The notes under the pieces are model-generated. The model was not told where the DNA came from. It saw only the letters and a list, made by a program, of their open reading frames with translations, and searched no databases. Source: Shewanella waksmanii ATCC BAA-643 (GTDB lineage Bacteria; Pseudomonadota; Gammaproteobacteria; Enterobacterales; Shewanellaceae). From it: a stretch of DNA of 64,000 nt. The stretch lies in the NCBI RefSeq assembly GCF_000518805.1, contig NZ_JAEH01000002.1:212651-276650 (forward strand). Direction: 5' to 3'. The translations under genes were made by a program, and so were the position numbers. This document shows positions 1 through 7,961 of this stretch, piece by piece. Position 1 is the first letter of the stretch; each line of letters begins with the position of its first letter.

Positions 1-1121
1 AAATCACTGTCCAAGCAGGCCTGTAGCTGTTCAAAATTGGTTAATCTCCATCTATTGTCGCTTTCGCTAATGAGTGGCAAACTTTGGGCGTAATCATAGT
101 GGCTGCGTTGGATATTAACGCCTTGTGTTGCTATTTGTTTATAGTCAAAACAGTAAAACCGAAAAGGGGTGTTGTTGGGCAGGGCATCGATGAATAAAGA
201 TGAGCTGTCTGTGATCAGCAAATCTATCTGTTTTAGTACATCATAGACATCATCGCGTTCAGATATATCAATGATATTCGCTATCGATTGTAATCCCTTG
301 GCTAAATGGGCTTCATTGGGGTGAAAGCGAATCAATAGTAACTGATTGTTGCGTTTGAGCTGCGCCGACAGTGCTTGCCAGTTAAAGCCTGCATCATAGG
401 GAGAAACATTAGTTTGAGTAGCAGTTAGGCCACTGTCTCGCCATGTGGGCGCATAAAGAATCACCTTTTGATACGACCCATTGAATAGCTTTGACAAGTC
501 AGTTTGGCGATGAGGGTAGCAGGCATAAAAATCGCTGCGCGGGTTGCTGCAGAGTAATGTTTCGCTTTTGGTTAGTTTAAATGCCGACGTAAACAGTGAT
601 TGTACTTGCTCCGATGGGCACAACATCACATCAGGTTTTACATACTCTTGATAGTACTTTACCGATTTAAGCCATTTTTGCATGGGCTGCTGGCTATGAT
701 ACACCTCATACAAAGGTCCTTGGTCGATATCAAATTCAATTTTTTTCAGTGGACTACCGTGCCAAAGGTTGGTCTTTATCGCGCCGCCGTGAGTGTAGCG
801 GTTAATGTCACCGACATAACTGCTGTAGAAATAGAACTTAGCGGTTAACGAGTGATAAATCCCTGGTAATGACCATCGATGATAGGCTTCGTAGCCTTTG
901 GCGTTGAGTTGTTCTAGCACTTGATTGTCAGCACTTATCCAGATAGCACGCATAAAGCCATTGAGTTGCCAGTGCAAGAATAAGTACTTACTGTTGTCAG
1001 CAAACTTATTTTTATAGCAACCAAATACGGCTTTGTGTTGCCGAGTGAGCAAACCACAGAGCACTTCACAAATCTTGGCGATTAGCCCTTTTATATATGA
1101 TATTGCGTGTGTTTGCTTCAT
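1..1121 (-). CDS. CDP-glycerol glycerophosphotransferase family protein (TagB/TagF-like), 3' end cut by window edge
   Basis: I translated this open frame by hand: it begins with ATG at 1121 and stays open for 373 codons to the left edge, so the C-terminus is missing. It shows the family's landmarks: NLWHGSPLKKIEFD (first catalytic-type His), ILYAPTWRD-like segment, RFHPNEA (second His) and ITDSSSLFID. Members move glycerol-phosphate (or a related polyol phosphate) from a CDP-activated donor to a lipid-linked acceptor on the cytoplasmic side. GGAG sits 8 nt before the ATG. It lies 54 nt after tagD, which would make its donor CDP-glycerol. The acceptor is unknown; TagB-like priming, TagF-like polymerisation, or decoration of a repeat unit are all possible. 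Confidence 0.85.
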   Translation of the reverse strand, partial: MKQTHAISYIKGLIAKICEVLCGLLTRQHKAVFGCYKNKFADNSKYLFLHWQLNGFMRAIWISADNQVLEQLNAKGYEAYHRWSLPGIYHSLTAKFYFYSSYVGDINRYTHGGAIKTNLWHGSPLKKIEFDIDQGPLYEVYHSQQPMQKWLKSVKYYQEYVKPDVMLCPSEQVQSLFTSAFKLTKSETLLCSNPRSDFYACYPHRQTDLSKLFNGSYQKVILYAPTWRDSGLTATQTNVSPYDAGFNWQALSAQLKRNNQLLLIRFHPNEAHLAKGLQSIANIIDISERDDVYDVLKQIDLLITDSSSLFIDALPNNTPFRFYCFDYKQIATQGVNIQRSHYDYAQSLPLISESDNRWRLTNFEQLQACLDSD

Positions 1122-1175
1122 CGTTTTTCTCCGGTCATTACCAGCATTCGGCTATTCTGGTTGGGTATGAGTTGT

Positions 1176-1574
1176 CTAGTGATGCTGTTGTTGGCTTAAG
1201 TCGACTTTGATGTCAGTGGTCGAAATCTCGTCGGTACGGGCAAGGTAAACAACTTGGCAATGTTGCTTTAGATGGTCAAAGTGACCCTGCCAATCATCTC
1301 CCATGGCGAATATATCGATATGATGGGTGGCAATATCTGTCACTTTTTGCTGCCAGTGGTTTTCGGCGATGACATGATCAACATATTTACACGCGGCAAC
1401 TATTTCTACCCGCTGGGCGTAGCTAAAAAAAGCCGCCTTACCCTTTAAGGCATTAAATTCATCCGTAGAAACCGCCACAATTAACTTGTCACCCATTGCG
1501 CGTAATCGTTTAAGTAGTCGCACGTGGCCGTAGTGAAATAGATCAAATGTGCCGTAGGTTATGATAGTTTTCAT
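1176..1574 (-). CDS. tagD: Glycerol-3-phosphate cytidylyltransferase (TagD-like)
   Basis: A protein of about 132 residues of the cytidylyltransferase superfamily. The N-terminus has TYGTFDLFHYGHVRLL, containing the HxGH nucleotide-binding motif, and the C-terminal half has the STTDIK segment, close to the ISTT signature that contacts CTP. TagD makes CDP-glycerol from CTP and glycerol-3-phosphate. I chose ATG 1574 because it has AGGAGA about 8 nt upstream; the longer frame from 1601 has no such site and overlaps the previous gene. The neighbouring CDP-glycerol phosphotransferase would consume its product, which supports glycerol over other polyols. RfaE-like ADP-heptose synthesis is a less likely alternative. 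Confidence 0.88.
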   Translation of the reverse strand: MKTIITYGTFDLFHYGHVRLLKRLRAMGDKLIVAVSTDEFNALKGKAAFFSYAQRVEIVAACKYVDHVIAENHWQQKVTDIATHHIDIFAMGDDWQGHFDHLKQHCQVVYLARTDEISTTDIKVDLSQQQHH

Positions 1575-1584
1575 CTCTTTTCTC

Positions 1585-3012
1585 CTAGTGAGACAAGCCA
1601 CTTGTTAGCCCAAAAGATTGTTTAAGCGTACTCATAATCAAATGCGAATATTTACGAGTATTGGGATCGCGAGTGAATGACATCTCCACTAAACGGCGTT
1701 CCTCTTCTGGGGCATTATTTGGCAGTAGCAGCTGCACAGGCCCGAACACGCCGCGAGTTTGAGGTTTGTGTGTTTGTGTATTTGGGCTTGGCGCGTGATG
1801 ATTGCTGGCGCTGGCACCAAATAGGGCGAGTCTGCCGCTAACGACATGTCGCAATTGGGGTAATATTGATAGCAAGCGATTGTTGAGGTTAAGGCGCCAG
1901 CTTAGCAGTGGGTTACCCTGATTATCGGTGAGCTCATCGGCTATAAAGGCACTACCTGGGTGGCGTAACAGACTCGCCATACTCAAGATGAGTGTTAGCA
2001 ATACAATGATTGGTGCGCTCAATAGTACAGCGAGTCTTAGCCATGGATTGGTTTGGTTAGATTGGGTTGTTGCCTGCAAATCATTAGCAGCCAGCAAACT
2101 AGGATCATCAACTTCGATGTGCCCGCCGTTATCAAGGTTAATGAGTAAATTTTTGCTAACAATCACATTGTTAAGTTCCAGTCCTTCACCTACATAGGTG
2201 TTAGGCAGTACCACACAATTGTTAAGTATGGAGTTAGCGCCCACTAGGCAGTGGTCACCAATCACCGCGGTGTTGTTGATTACGACACTAGCATCTAGCC
2301 AGCTTTTCGCTGCTACTAAACCCATTGCTGCTCGCATTGATTGCCTATCTAATTGCACTTTTTCACCAAGATAAAAGCCACCTAATTGTTGGTTTTCAAC
2401 AAACAACTCACTTGGTGACAGCCCCTTTATTTCACCTTGAACTAGCTTAAGGTTGGCTTGGTGGTAGTTTTGCAGGCTATCTAAATGAAAATTGTGACCG
2501 TGTAGAACCAGTGTGACCGCATCGCTATGGCTTTGGTCTTGAGTTAATGGCCAGTTCAGTTCATCAATAAACGGGATAGCGGCTGGCAGCAACATCATGC
2601 CAGCGCTAATGCCCTGCATTTTGGCTTGTACATAGGCGTCAGGGAAGCGGGCCGAGAATTCGACAAATTTTTCCACGCAGGGGCTGCGCAGCATATCACC
2701 GCGGATAATCAACGTAGGTTGGCCTCGGCTGATTGTCAGGCGGTTAAGTGTATCGAGCGCGTTCTCTTCTGGCTTTGATAGGAAGTACTCAATGTTTACC
2801 CCCCAGCGTTGTCCTTGTTGTAAGTATTGCTCTATCTCCTTGGCGTCTGTAGAGATAATCATCTTGATGTTTTTTATGCCGGCGCCGGCAAGATCTTCGA
2901 GGGTGTATTCAATCACTCGCTTACTGCCGACACTGAGCATCGCCGGGCTGTAATGCTGATTTAACGGAGTAAGTTCAGATCCGCTTCTATTGGCTAGTAT
3001 GATGGCTTGCAT
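1585..3012 (-). CDS. Nucleotidyltransferase-like / left-handed beta-helix protein with degenerate C-terminal PGT-like domain
   Basis: About 475 residues from ATG 3012 (AAGGA 9 nt upstream). Residues 1-215 resemble sugar-1-phosphate nucleotidyltransferases, but the pyrophosphorylase signature GxGTRL reads RSGSEL and the later PKP reads SPAM, so the usual catalytic Arg and Lys are missing. Residues about 245-305 carry hexapeptide-like repeats (VVINNTAVIGDHCLVGANSI). A membrane helix (about 328-352) is followed by a segment like the end of a polyprenyl-phosphate glycosylphosphotransferase (LPQLRHVVSGRLALFG for LPQLWNVLKGDMSLVG) with the catalytic Asp-Glu pair absent. It sits in the polysaccharide operon between the PGT-TagA fusion and tagD. 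A structural or regulatory role fits better than catalysis; this is inference. Confidence 0.7.
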   Translation of the reverse strand: MQAIILANRSGSELTPLNQHYSPAMLSVGSKRVIEYTLEDLAGAGIKNIKMIISTDAKEIEQYLQQGQRWGVNIEYFLSKPEENALDTLNRLTISRGQPTLIIRGDMLRSPCVEKFVEFSARFPDAYVQAKMQGISAGMMLLPAAIPFIDELNWPLTQDQSHSDAVTLVLHGHNFHLDSLQNYHQANLKLVQGEIKGLSPSELFVENQQLGGFYLGEKVQLDRQSMRAAMGLVAAKSWLDASVVINNTAVIGDHCLVGANSILNNCVVLPNTYVGEGLELNNVIVSKNLLINLDNGGHIEVDDPSLLAANDLQATTQSNQTNPWLRLAVLLSAPIIVLLTLILSMASLLRHPGSAFIADELTDNQGNPLLSWRLNLNNRLLSILPQLRHVVSGRLALFGASASNHHAPSPNTQTHKPQTRGVFGPVQLLLPNNAPEEERRLVEMSFTRDPNTRKYSHLIMSTLKQSFGLTSGLSH

Positions 3013-3046
3013 AATATCGTCCTTATACACGTAGAGTGTTAAACCG

Positions 3047-5011
3047 TTAGTAAGCACCGCGGGCAGTGAGTACCGCAGGGATCGTTTTTAATAGCAGACT
3101 GATATCGGCAGTCAGTGACTGTTGGTAAATATAATCAATGTCTAGCTGTACTTGTTTATCGAACGGGATGTCAGACCGGCCACTGACCTGCCAGATACAG
3201 GTAATACCTGGCTTGATATTCAATCGTCTGCGTTGATGTTGGCTATATTGCTCCACTTCAGATAGCAGTGCAGGTCTTGGGCCGACCAGCGACATATCAC
3301 CCTTAAGCACGTTCCACAGTTGCGGCAATTCATCGATAGACGCCTTACGGATAAAGCGGCCGACACGAGTGATACGCGGGTCCTGTTTCATTTTAAATGT
3401 GACGCCACCTTGCATTTCATTTTGCGCTTGCAGCTTTTGTAAGCGCTGCTGCGCGTCGGTGTACATAGAGCGAAATTTCCACATTTTGAATGGCAGGTTA
3501 TGTTTGCCTGCTCGTTGCTGGCTAAAAAATACCGCCCCTGGTGATTCAATTCTGATGAGCGTGAAAACCAACATGAATAAGGGAGACAGCAGTAATAGTG
3601 CGATGCTGGCTACCACAACATCTACAATGCGCTTAGCAACAATATTTAGTCTTAGCGCTAATTTATGGGTGACTCGGGTTAATACCGCCTTTTGGTAAGC
3701 CAGGTCTTGGCTGGCTAAACGGTGTGCCAACTCTTGTGTCGACAATGCTCTTTGGCTTGGGGGTGTTTGCGCAGCCTTACCAGCACCTTGCTGCTTGAGG
3801 TAGCGATTAACCCGATAAAGAAACAGTGGATTACCAATAATATAACGGCGCCACATGCGTTTTGGCTCGGCGAGCAATCTGCATATCCACTCCATTCCCA
3901 TTTGTCTTACCCACATTGGCGCGCGTTTTATACGATTTGAATAAAAGTCAAATAATCCACCCACGCCCATAGCCACACCGACTTGCAGTTCACTCTGGTG
4001 TTTCTGTAACCAAAGTTCCTGCATTGGCGCACCCATGGCGACCAGCAGCACAGCTGCGCCGGATTGGTTAATTTTATCTATCACAGATTGATTAAGTTGC
4101 TTATCAGCTAAGTAGCCATGATGAGTGCCTGCAACCTTCAGATTTGGAAACTGTTGCTGCATATTTTGTGCAGTTTGTTCAGCAATACCCGCACGGCCAC
4201 CTAATAAGAATATAGCCAGGCCTTGTTCCGCCATTTGTTGACATAGCAACGGGAACATATCGGTACCGTTAACATTGTCTTTTAAACTGATCCCTGCTTG
4301 TTTAGCCGCTAAACGCATGCCTAATCCATCGGCAAATACTTGCTTACATGTTTCAAGTGATGAGCGGTATGTGTCATTGTCAAAGGCGATGTTCATGCAA
4401 TCAGCATTAACAAAAGCGTAGCGCGAGACGTGAGTGTTGTCTGTCGCTGCGCTCATTACCTGCGTGAGCATGTCATCCATACTGACGTTGTTGATGCGGG
4501 CACCAAATAGCTCAAAGGTATCACTTTGCGGCAAATTCGATTGACTGCCTAACGCGGTGATAATCGTTATCCTAGCCAGTGCCAGTAGGTAACTTAACGC
4601 ACTGCTGTGGGCGTCAATCAATGCTTGTTGTTGGCATTGGAAATTAAGCCCCATTTTTTGGTGAGCGTCGTCGAAGCTGATGAATCCGGGTTTTAGGGTT
4701 ACCACGGTGCCAGATTCGAAACTAAAACGCTGCGGTGAGCCTAGGAGGTTTAGCTTGCCACTTACCACCTGCAACAACTCTGGTAGGCGTGAGAATATAT
4801 TGTCACCAGCTAAGCGGTACACTATGAGTAATTGTTGCTGCTGATCTAACAGCTCAATACGCTCGAACGCGGCGCGCAGGCGCAATTTTTGGATAAGAGA
4901 GAAAATCGCAATGATAGGGGCGCTGAGGATCAGCAGCGATAACGCGATGATAATGTCAATGCAGCGGATCAGCATAGTCGTGGTCGTATGCTTGATTTGG
5001 CTTCGATTCAT
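3047..5011 (-). CDS. Fusion of degenerate PGT, WecG/TagA glycosyltransferase and active-type initiating phosphoglycosyltransferase
   Basis: 654 residues, ATG 5011 with AGGAG upstream. Three parts are visible. Residues 12-150: a membrane helix and a shrunken sugar-transferase-like domain (RLPELLQVVSGKLNLLG) lacking the Asp-Glu dyad. Residues 165-405: a GT26 WecG/TagA/CpsF domain (VNADCMNIAF, ADGLGMRL, FLLGGRAG, VAMGAPMQELW, GVGGLFDF). Residues 455-654: a complete monotopic PGT with membrane hairpin, KFRSM, catalytic D560-E561 in SIDELPQLWNV, GDMSLVGPRP and KPGITCIWQ. The PGT would load a sugar phosphate on undecaprenyl phosphate and the GT26 part add the second sugar, as TagO plus TagA do. First gene of an operon behind the sigma-54 element at 5081-5097. 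Confidence 0.88.
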   Translation of the reverse strand: MNRSQIKHTTTTMLIRCIDIIIALSLLILSAPIIAIFSLIQKLRLRAAFERIELLDQQQQLLIVYRLAGDNIFSRLPELLQVVSGKLNLLGSPQRFSFESGTVVTLKPGFISFDDAHQKMGLNFQCQQQALIDAHSSALSYLLALARITIITALGSQSNLPQSDTFELFGARINNVSMDDMLTQVMSAATDNTHVSRYAFVNADCMNIAFDNDTYRSSLETCKQVFADGLGMRLAAKQAGISLKDNVNGTDMFPLLCQQMAEQGLAIFLLGGRAGIAEQTAQNMQQQFPNLKVAGTHHGYLADKQLNQSVIDKINQSGAAVLLVAMGAPMQELWLQKHQSELQVGVAMGVGGLFDFYSNRIKRAPMWVRQMGMEWICRLLAEPKRMWRRYIIGNPLFLYRVNRYLKQQGAGKAAQTPPSQRALSTQELAHRLASQDLAYQKAVLTRVTHKLALRLNIVAKRIVDVVVASIALLLLSPLFMLVFTLIRIESPGAVFFSQQRAGKHNLPFKMWKFRSMYTDAQQRLQKLQAQNEMQGGVTFKMKQDPRITRVGRFIRKASIDELPQLWNVLKGDMSLVGPRPALLSEVEQYSQHQRRRLNIKPGITCIWQVSGRSDIPFDKQVQLDIDYIYQQSLTADISLLLKTIPAVLTARGAY

Positions 5012-5080
5012 ATTCAGCTCCTAGATTAGTTGCGATTGACTTAAACTGTCGTCACGGTTTCTTAAATCTAATAGATACAT

Positions 5081-5097
5081 AGCAGGAGCTGTGCCAA
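5081..5097 (-). promoter_or_regulatory. Sigma-54 (RpoN) type promoter for the PGT-TagA operon
   Basis: Minus strand reads TTGGCACAGCTCCTGCT: GG and GC are exactly 10 nt apart, with one mismatch to TGGCAC-N5-TTGCW. Predicted start near 5070, about 59 nt before the ATG at 5011. It aligns base for base with the elements at 7852, 12301 and 14345. Confidence 0.75.
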
Positions 5098-5159
5098 TAT
5101 TTTATTTGCATTAATTACAGTGCCTTACAATAAAGTGGTGGTGAGCAGCTAGGGGTAAT

Positions 5160-5172
5160 TTGCAGATTGCAA
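5160..5172 (-). promoter_or_regulatory. LuxO-type palindromic operator (activator binding site candidate)
   Basis: TTGCAGATTGCAA has two perfect half-sites TTGCA/TGCAA with a 3-nt spacer, the form of the Vibrio LuxO operator. Its centre lies about 72 bp upstream of the -24 GG of the sigma-54 element, a normal enhancer distance. The likely ligand is the LuxO/SypG-type regulator encoded at 18913-20391. Confidence 0.6.
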
Positions 5173-5471
5173 AGCGGTTTGCATTGTGAAGACGACAACG
5201 GAAATTAATCAGGGCAGATGAAGGACAGCCTTGCTTCAACAACCTCATGTGGTGTCCATAAGCTGAGGCGAACAAAGCTCATCCTTATCATGTCTCAAGT
5301 TTACTGCTATAACAAATCGTGTATTAAATCGGGCGCAGCGATTGCGCGGTGTCATAGCAGCTAAATACCGCTGGGCGATACGGGTTAATTTAGCTGTTTT
5401 TGATGTCAACGCTGCGGCGACAAACGCTTTACCCTGGTGATTAGCGTTTCTTGCTGGCTTTGGCATGACAA

Positions 5472-6512
5472 TCAGTACTGTGACGCTCGTACACCATCGC
5501 GACCAATGACCCATCGCTGTCTTACCCCTATGCAGTACTGGCCGATTTTGGCACAGGTATTAAATACACTTTTAGGCAGTACATAAAGCAGATAAGCGGC
5601 GCTAAACGTCACCACAGTGCGACCGGTCTCTTCCATTAGTAATGCTGGGGACTGGGCGATGGCTTTATTTATCATCTCTTTAGCCGTTGTCCCTTGACCA
5701 CTGCGTACTGCCTGTCTCGCCAAGTACCTAAGTTGATAAGCACGGGCCTTACTCTCATGCTGCTGCAATAATTTAGGCGCGAAAATGCGGGCTTTATCAA
5801 TCATCTTTTCCCAGGATGCCAGTTGCTTGTTGACGTCTGATGATAGCCCTTCAGGGTTAAGACGGTAGTAGGTGAGTGGCTGTGGAATACCCGCCATCTG
5901 CCATTTTGTGGTCGCTATCATTCTTAACCAACACTCAATATCTTCAGATTGACGGAAGGTCTCATCAAAATAACAGCTATGGTCGCTCGCATGGCTATAA
6001 GATTGGAAGCGAATATCATTGAGCGCCGCTCGCCTGATCACGGGCGCGGAGCCATTGCCAACAGGATTACGACATAGCAATACTTCAGCGCTGATATTGT
6101 TGAGCTGAGGCATTTGGAAAATGGCAGTCATAGTGCCATCATGTTGCATAAAAGCACTGCGAGAAAAGCTAATTCCGACTTTAGGGTTAGCATTGAGGTG
6201 ATCAACGTGCAGTTGCAGTTTGTCTTGGTGCCATTGATCATCAGAGTCAATAAAGGCGACATAATGGCCGATAGCGTGACGAATACCGGTATTACGCGCT
6301 GCCGCTAAGCCCTTATTGTGTTTATGATTGATAATTCTAATGCGACTGTCATGGATAGTTTGGCAAATTGCCAGACTATTATCCGTTGCACAGTCATTTA
6401 CCAAGATTAGTTCAAAATTGTCGTAACTTTGATTGAGTACTGACTCAATGGCACTTTTTACAAAGCGTTGCACGTTATAAACCGGCATAACTACAGATAC
6501 TTTAATATTCAT
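5472..6512 (-). CDS. Family 2 glycosyltransferase
   Basis: 346 residues. The N-terminal 110 residues are a GT-A fold of GT2: VSVVMPVYNVQRFVKSAIESV at the start, LVNDCATDNS, NKGLAAARNTG and the metal-binding AFIDSDDQW. The C-terminal 120 residues are helical, with a hydrophobic stretch near 300-320 (TVVTFSAAYLLYVLP), so peripheral membrane attachment is likely. It would add a sugar from a nucleotide donor to the growing lipid-linked repeat unit. Its start overlaps the wzx stop by 11 bp, so translation is probably coupled. Donor and acceptor cannot be read from the sequence. Confidence 0.85.
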   Translation of the reverse strand: MNIKVSVVMPVYNVQRFVKSAIESVLNQSYDNFELILVNDCATDNSLAICQTIHDSRIRIINHKHNKGLAAARNTGIRHAIGHYVAFIDSDDQWHQDKLQLHVDHLNANPKVGISFSRSAFMQHDGTMTAIFQMPQLNNISAEVLLCRNPVGNGSAPVIRRAALNDIRFQSYSHASDHSCYFDETFRQSEDIECWLRMIATTKWQMAGIPQPLTYYRLNPEGLSSDVNKQLASWEKMIDKARIFAPKLLQQHESKARAYQLRYLARQAVRSGQGTTAKEMINKAIAQSPALLMEETGRTVVTFSAAYLLYVLPKSVFNTCAKIGQYCIGVRQRWVIGRDGVRASQY

Positions 6513-7797
6513 AATGTGCCTCCCGAGGCGATTTTTTTACTCGGTTTGCGCGAGTAGGTTGTAGAGTTTGATAGATGTAAAAGCTGAAAAGTGGCATGGC
6601 GATTAAATGCAGCAACAGTATGGCGAGCGCTATCATCAATAGGCCAAAGTAGCTGGCAATCACAATGGCAATGGTGAGCGCTGCTGTGAAACCTAAGTTG
6701 TAAATCAAGTTGAGTTTACTGCGGCCCATACTAATCAATAGCTGGCTGGTGGCTTCACCCAGCGGGCGAAATAAACCACTTAGGCACAGAAGTATAAAAA
6801 TGGGTAAAGCACCGGCATCGACCCATTGCGAGCCATAAATAAAGGGCACGTATAACGGCGCTAGCACAGCTTGAAGTCCAATAATTGGCAGGGCTATCAT
6901 GAAGATAAGTTTCAATGAGCTGACATATTGCTCACTACGTTTGTCAGCGGGCGCTTCGCATAGATTTGAATAAAGCGCCGTACCGTAGCTTTGTACTAAG
7001 CCAAGGCTAATGCCTAAACTGGCATTGAATGCAAAAAAGTAAACACCTAGTGCTTCGACTCCTAGCAAGTAGCCAACTAGTAAGTAATCAATATTCTGTC
7101 GCATAGCGATACTCAGATCAGCCAATCCGACCTGAATGCCAGGTGTACTCAATCGCCCTAGTGCACGGGCAGATTGTGTTGGGTAATTGATAACGGTTGC
7201 ACGGCGGTGAATAGCAACCCAAATCAGCACCACAAGCACTTTAGGGATGATGATGGCCCAGATCCCAAGGCCGAGTAATGCCAGTGTCCCGGTGAGTAAA
7301 CTGTCAAAAATGGTTTGCCATAGCACGGCGCTACCCACTACACGCATATTGTTTTCTTTGAGGTTTTTAGCGGCATGTAACATGCCCAGCGGCAGCAACA
7401 GATAGCTAGATGCCATTACCATCATCGGCAGTATTAGCTCACTTTGTTGATAGTAATTGGCAATCGGCACACTCAGTATTGCCATCAGTAAAAAAGCGCC
7501 AACGCAGGCTATCCAATTGAGCTGATTCGCACTGCGCTGTGAGGTATTAAACTCGCTATCTGGTATGGCAATCAACATTGCGGAACTTATTCGCTTAGTT
7601 GGCGTATGGATGAGTTCAAAGCAAGTGAGAATGATGGCGACTTGGCCAAAGATTTCTGGTGTGAGTAATCGCGCAATGATGATGCTGGAGCCTAAACGTA
7701 CTATGCGTCCGAGTACTTGGGCTGAGCCTAGCCAAAAAATACCTGTGCTGAGCTTGTGGCTCATGATGGTTTTTAGCGCTTGTTTTAATGCCTGCAT
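6502..7797 (-). CDS. wzx: Polysaccharide repeat-unit flippase (Wzx/WzxC-like, MOP superfamily)
   Basis: About 431 residues with roughly 12 hydrophobic segments and an N-terminus typical of the WzxC/TuaB group (STGIFWLGSAQVLGRIVRLGSSIIIARLLTPEIFG). It would flip the undecaprenyl-PP-linked repeat unit to the periplasmic face. I chose ATG 7797, which has TTAGGGTG upstream; the upstream ATG at 7830 lacks a ribosome site and would lie only about 10 nt from the predicted sigma-54 transcript start. First gene of a two-gene unit with the GT2 gene. It is well separated from wzy (start of its control region at 7852). Confidence 0.88.
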   Translation of the reverse strand: MQALKQALKTIMSHKLSTGIFWLGSAQVLGRIVRLGSSIIIARLLTPEIFGQVAIILTCFELIHTPTKRISSAMLIAIPDSEFNTSQRSANQLNWIACVGAFLLMAILSVPIANYYQQSELILPMMVMASSYLLLPLGMLHAAKNLKENNMRVVGSAVLWQTIFDSLLTGTLALLGLGIWAIIIPKVLVVLIWVAIHRRATVINYPTQSARALGRLSTPGIQVGLADLSIAMRQNIDYLLVGYLLGVEALGVYFFAFNASLGISLGLVQSYGTALYSNLCEAPADKRSEQYVSSLKLIFMIALPIIGLQAVLAPLYVPFIYGSQWVDAGALPIFILLCLSGLFRPLGEATSQLLISMGRSKLNLIYNLGFTAALTIAIVIASYFGLLMIALAILLLHLIAMPLFSFYIYQTLQPTRANRVKKSPREAHYEY

Positions 7798-7851
7798 AGC
7801 ACACCCTAAACTGGTTTCAAGCAATGACATATTGCTTGTTTACTGTTTAGT

Positions 7852-7868
7852 TACAGGAATCGTGCCAA
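7852..7868 (-). promoter_or_regulatory. Sigma-54 type promoter for wzx-GT2
   Basis: Minus strand reads TTGGCACGATTCCTGTA. The -24 box is perfect (TTGGCACG) and spacing matches the other sites; the -12 box has GT where GC is usual. Predicted start near 7841, giving a 44-nt leader to ATG 7797. Confidence 0.6.
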
Positions 7869-7940
7869 TTAACTAGATTTTCATATGTTATTGTTTATTA
7901 TGATTATTGTTTACAAATAAAATATGGAGAAGTTGCGTAT

Positions 7941-7953
7941 TCGCATTTTGCAA
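7941..7953 (-). promoter_or_regulatory. LuxO-type palindromic operator, one mismatch
   Basis: Plus strand TCGCATTTTGCAA fits TTGCA-WWW-TGCAA at 12 of 13 positions. The same T-to-C change occurs at 12411-12423. Centre about 81 bp upstream of the -24 GG at 7865-7866. Confidence 0.5.
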
Positions 7954-7961
7954 TGACGTAA

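Larger units (their letters stand above)
5012..5471. other. 460-bp intergenic region holding the control elements of the PGT-TagA operon
   Basis: It separates the GT2 stop (5472) from the PGT-TagA start (5011). I see a sigma-54 element and a TTGCA-N3-TGCAA palindrome, listed separately. The rest (5173-5471) has no convincing gene; an 89-codon minus-strand frame at 5245-5514 has no family features and overlaps the 3' end of the GT2 gene. Confidence 0.6.

Noticed and set aside
5245..5514. 89-codon minus-strand frame between GT2 and PGT genes
   Set aside because: It overlaps the GT2 3' end, has no family features and shows odd composition; treated as chance.
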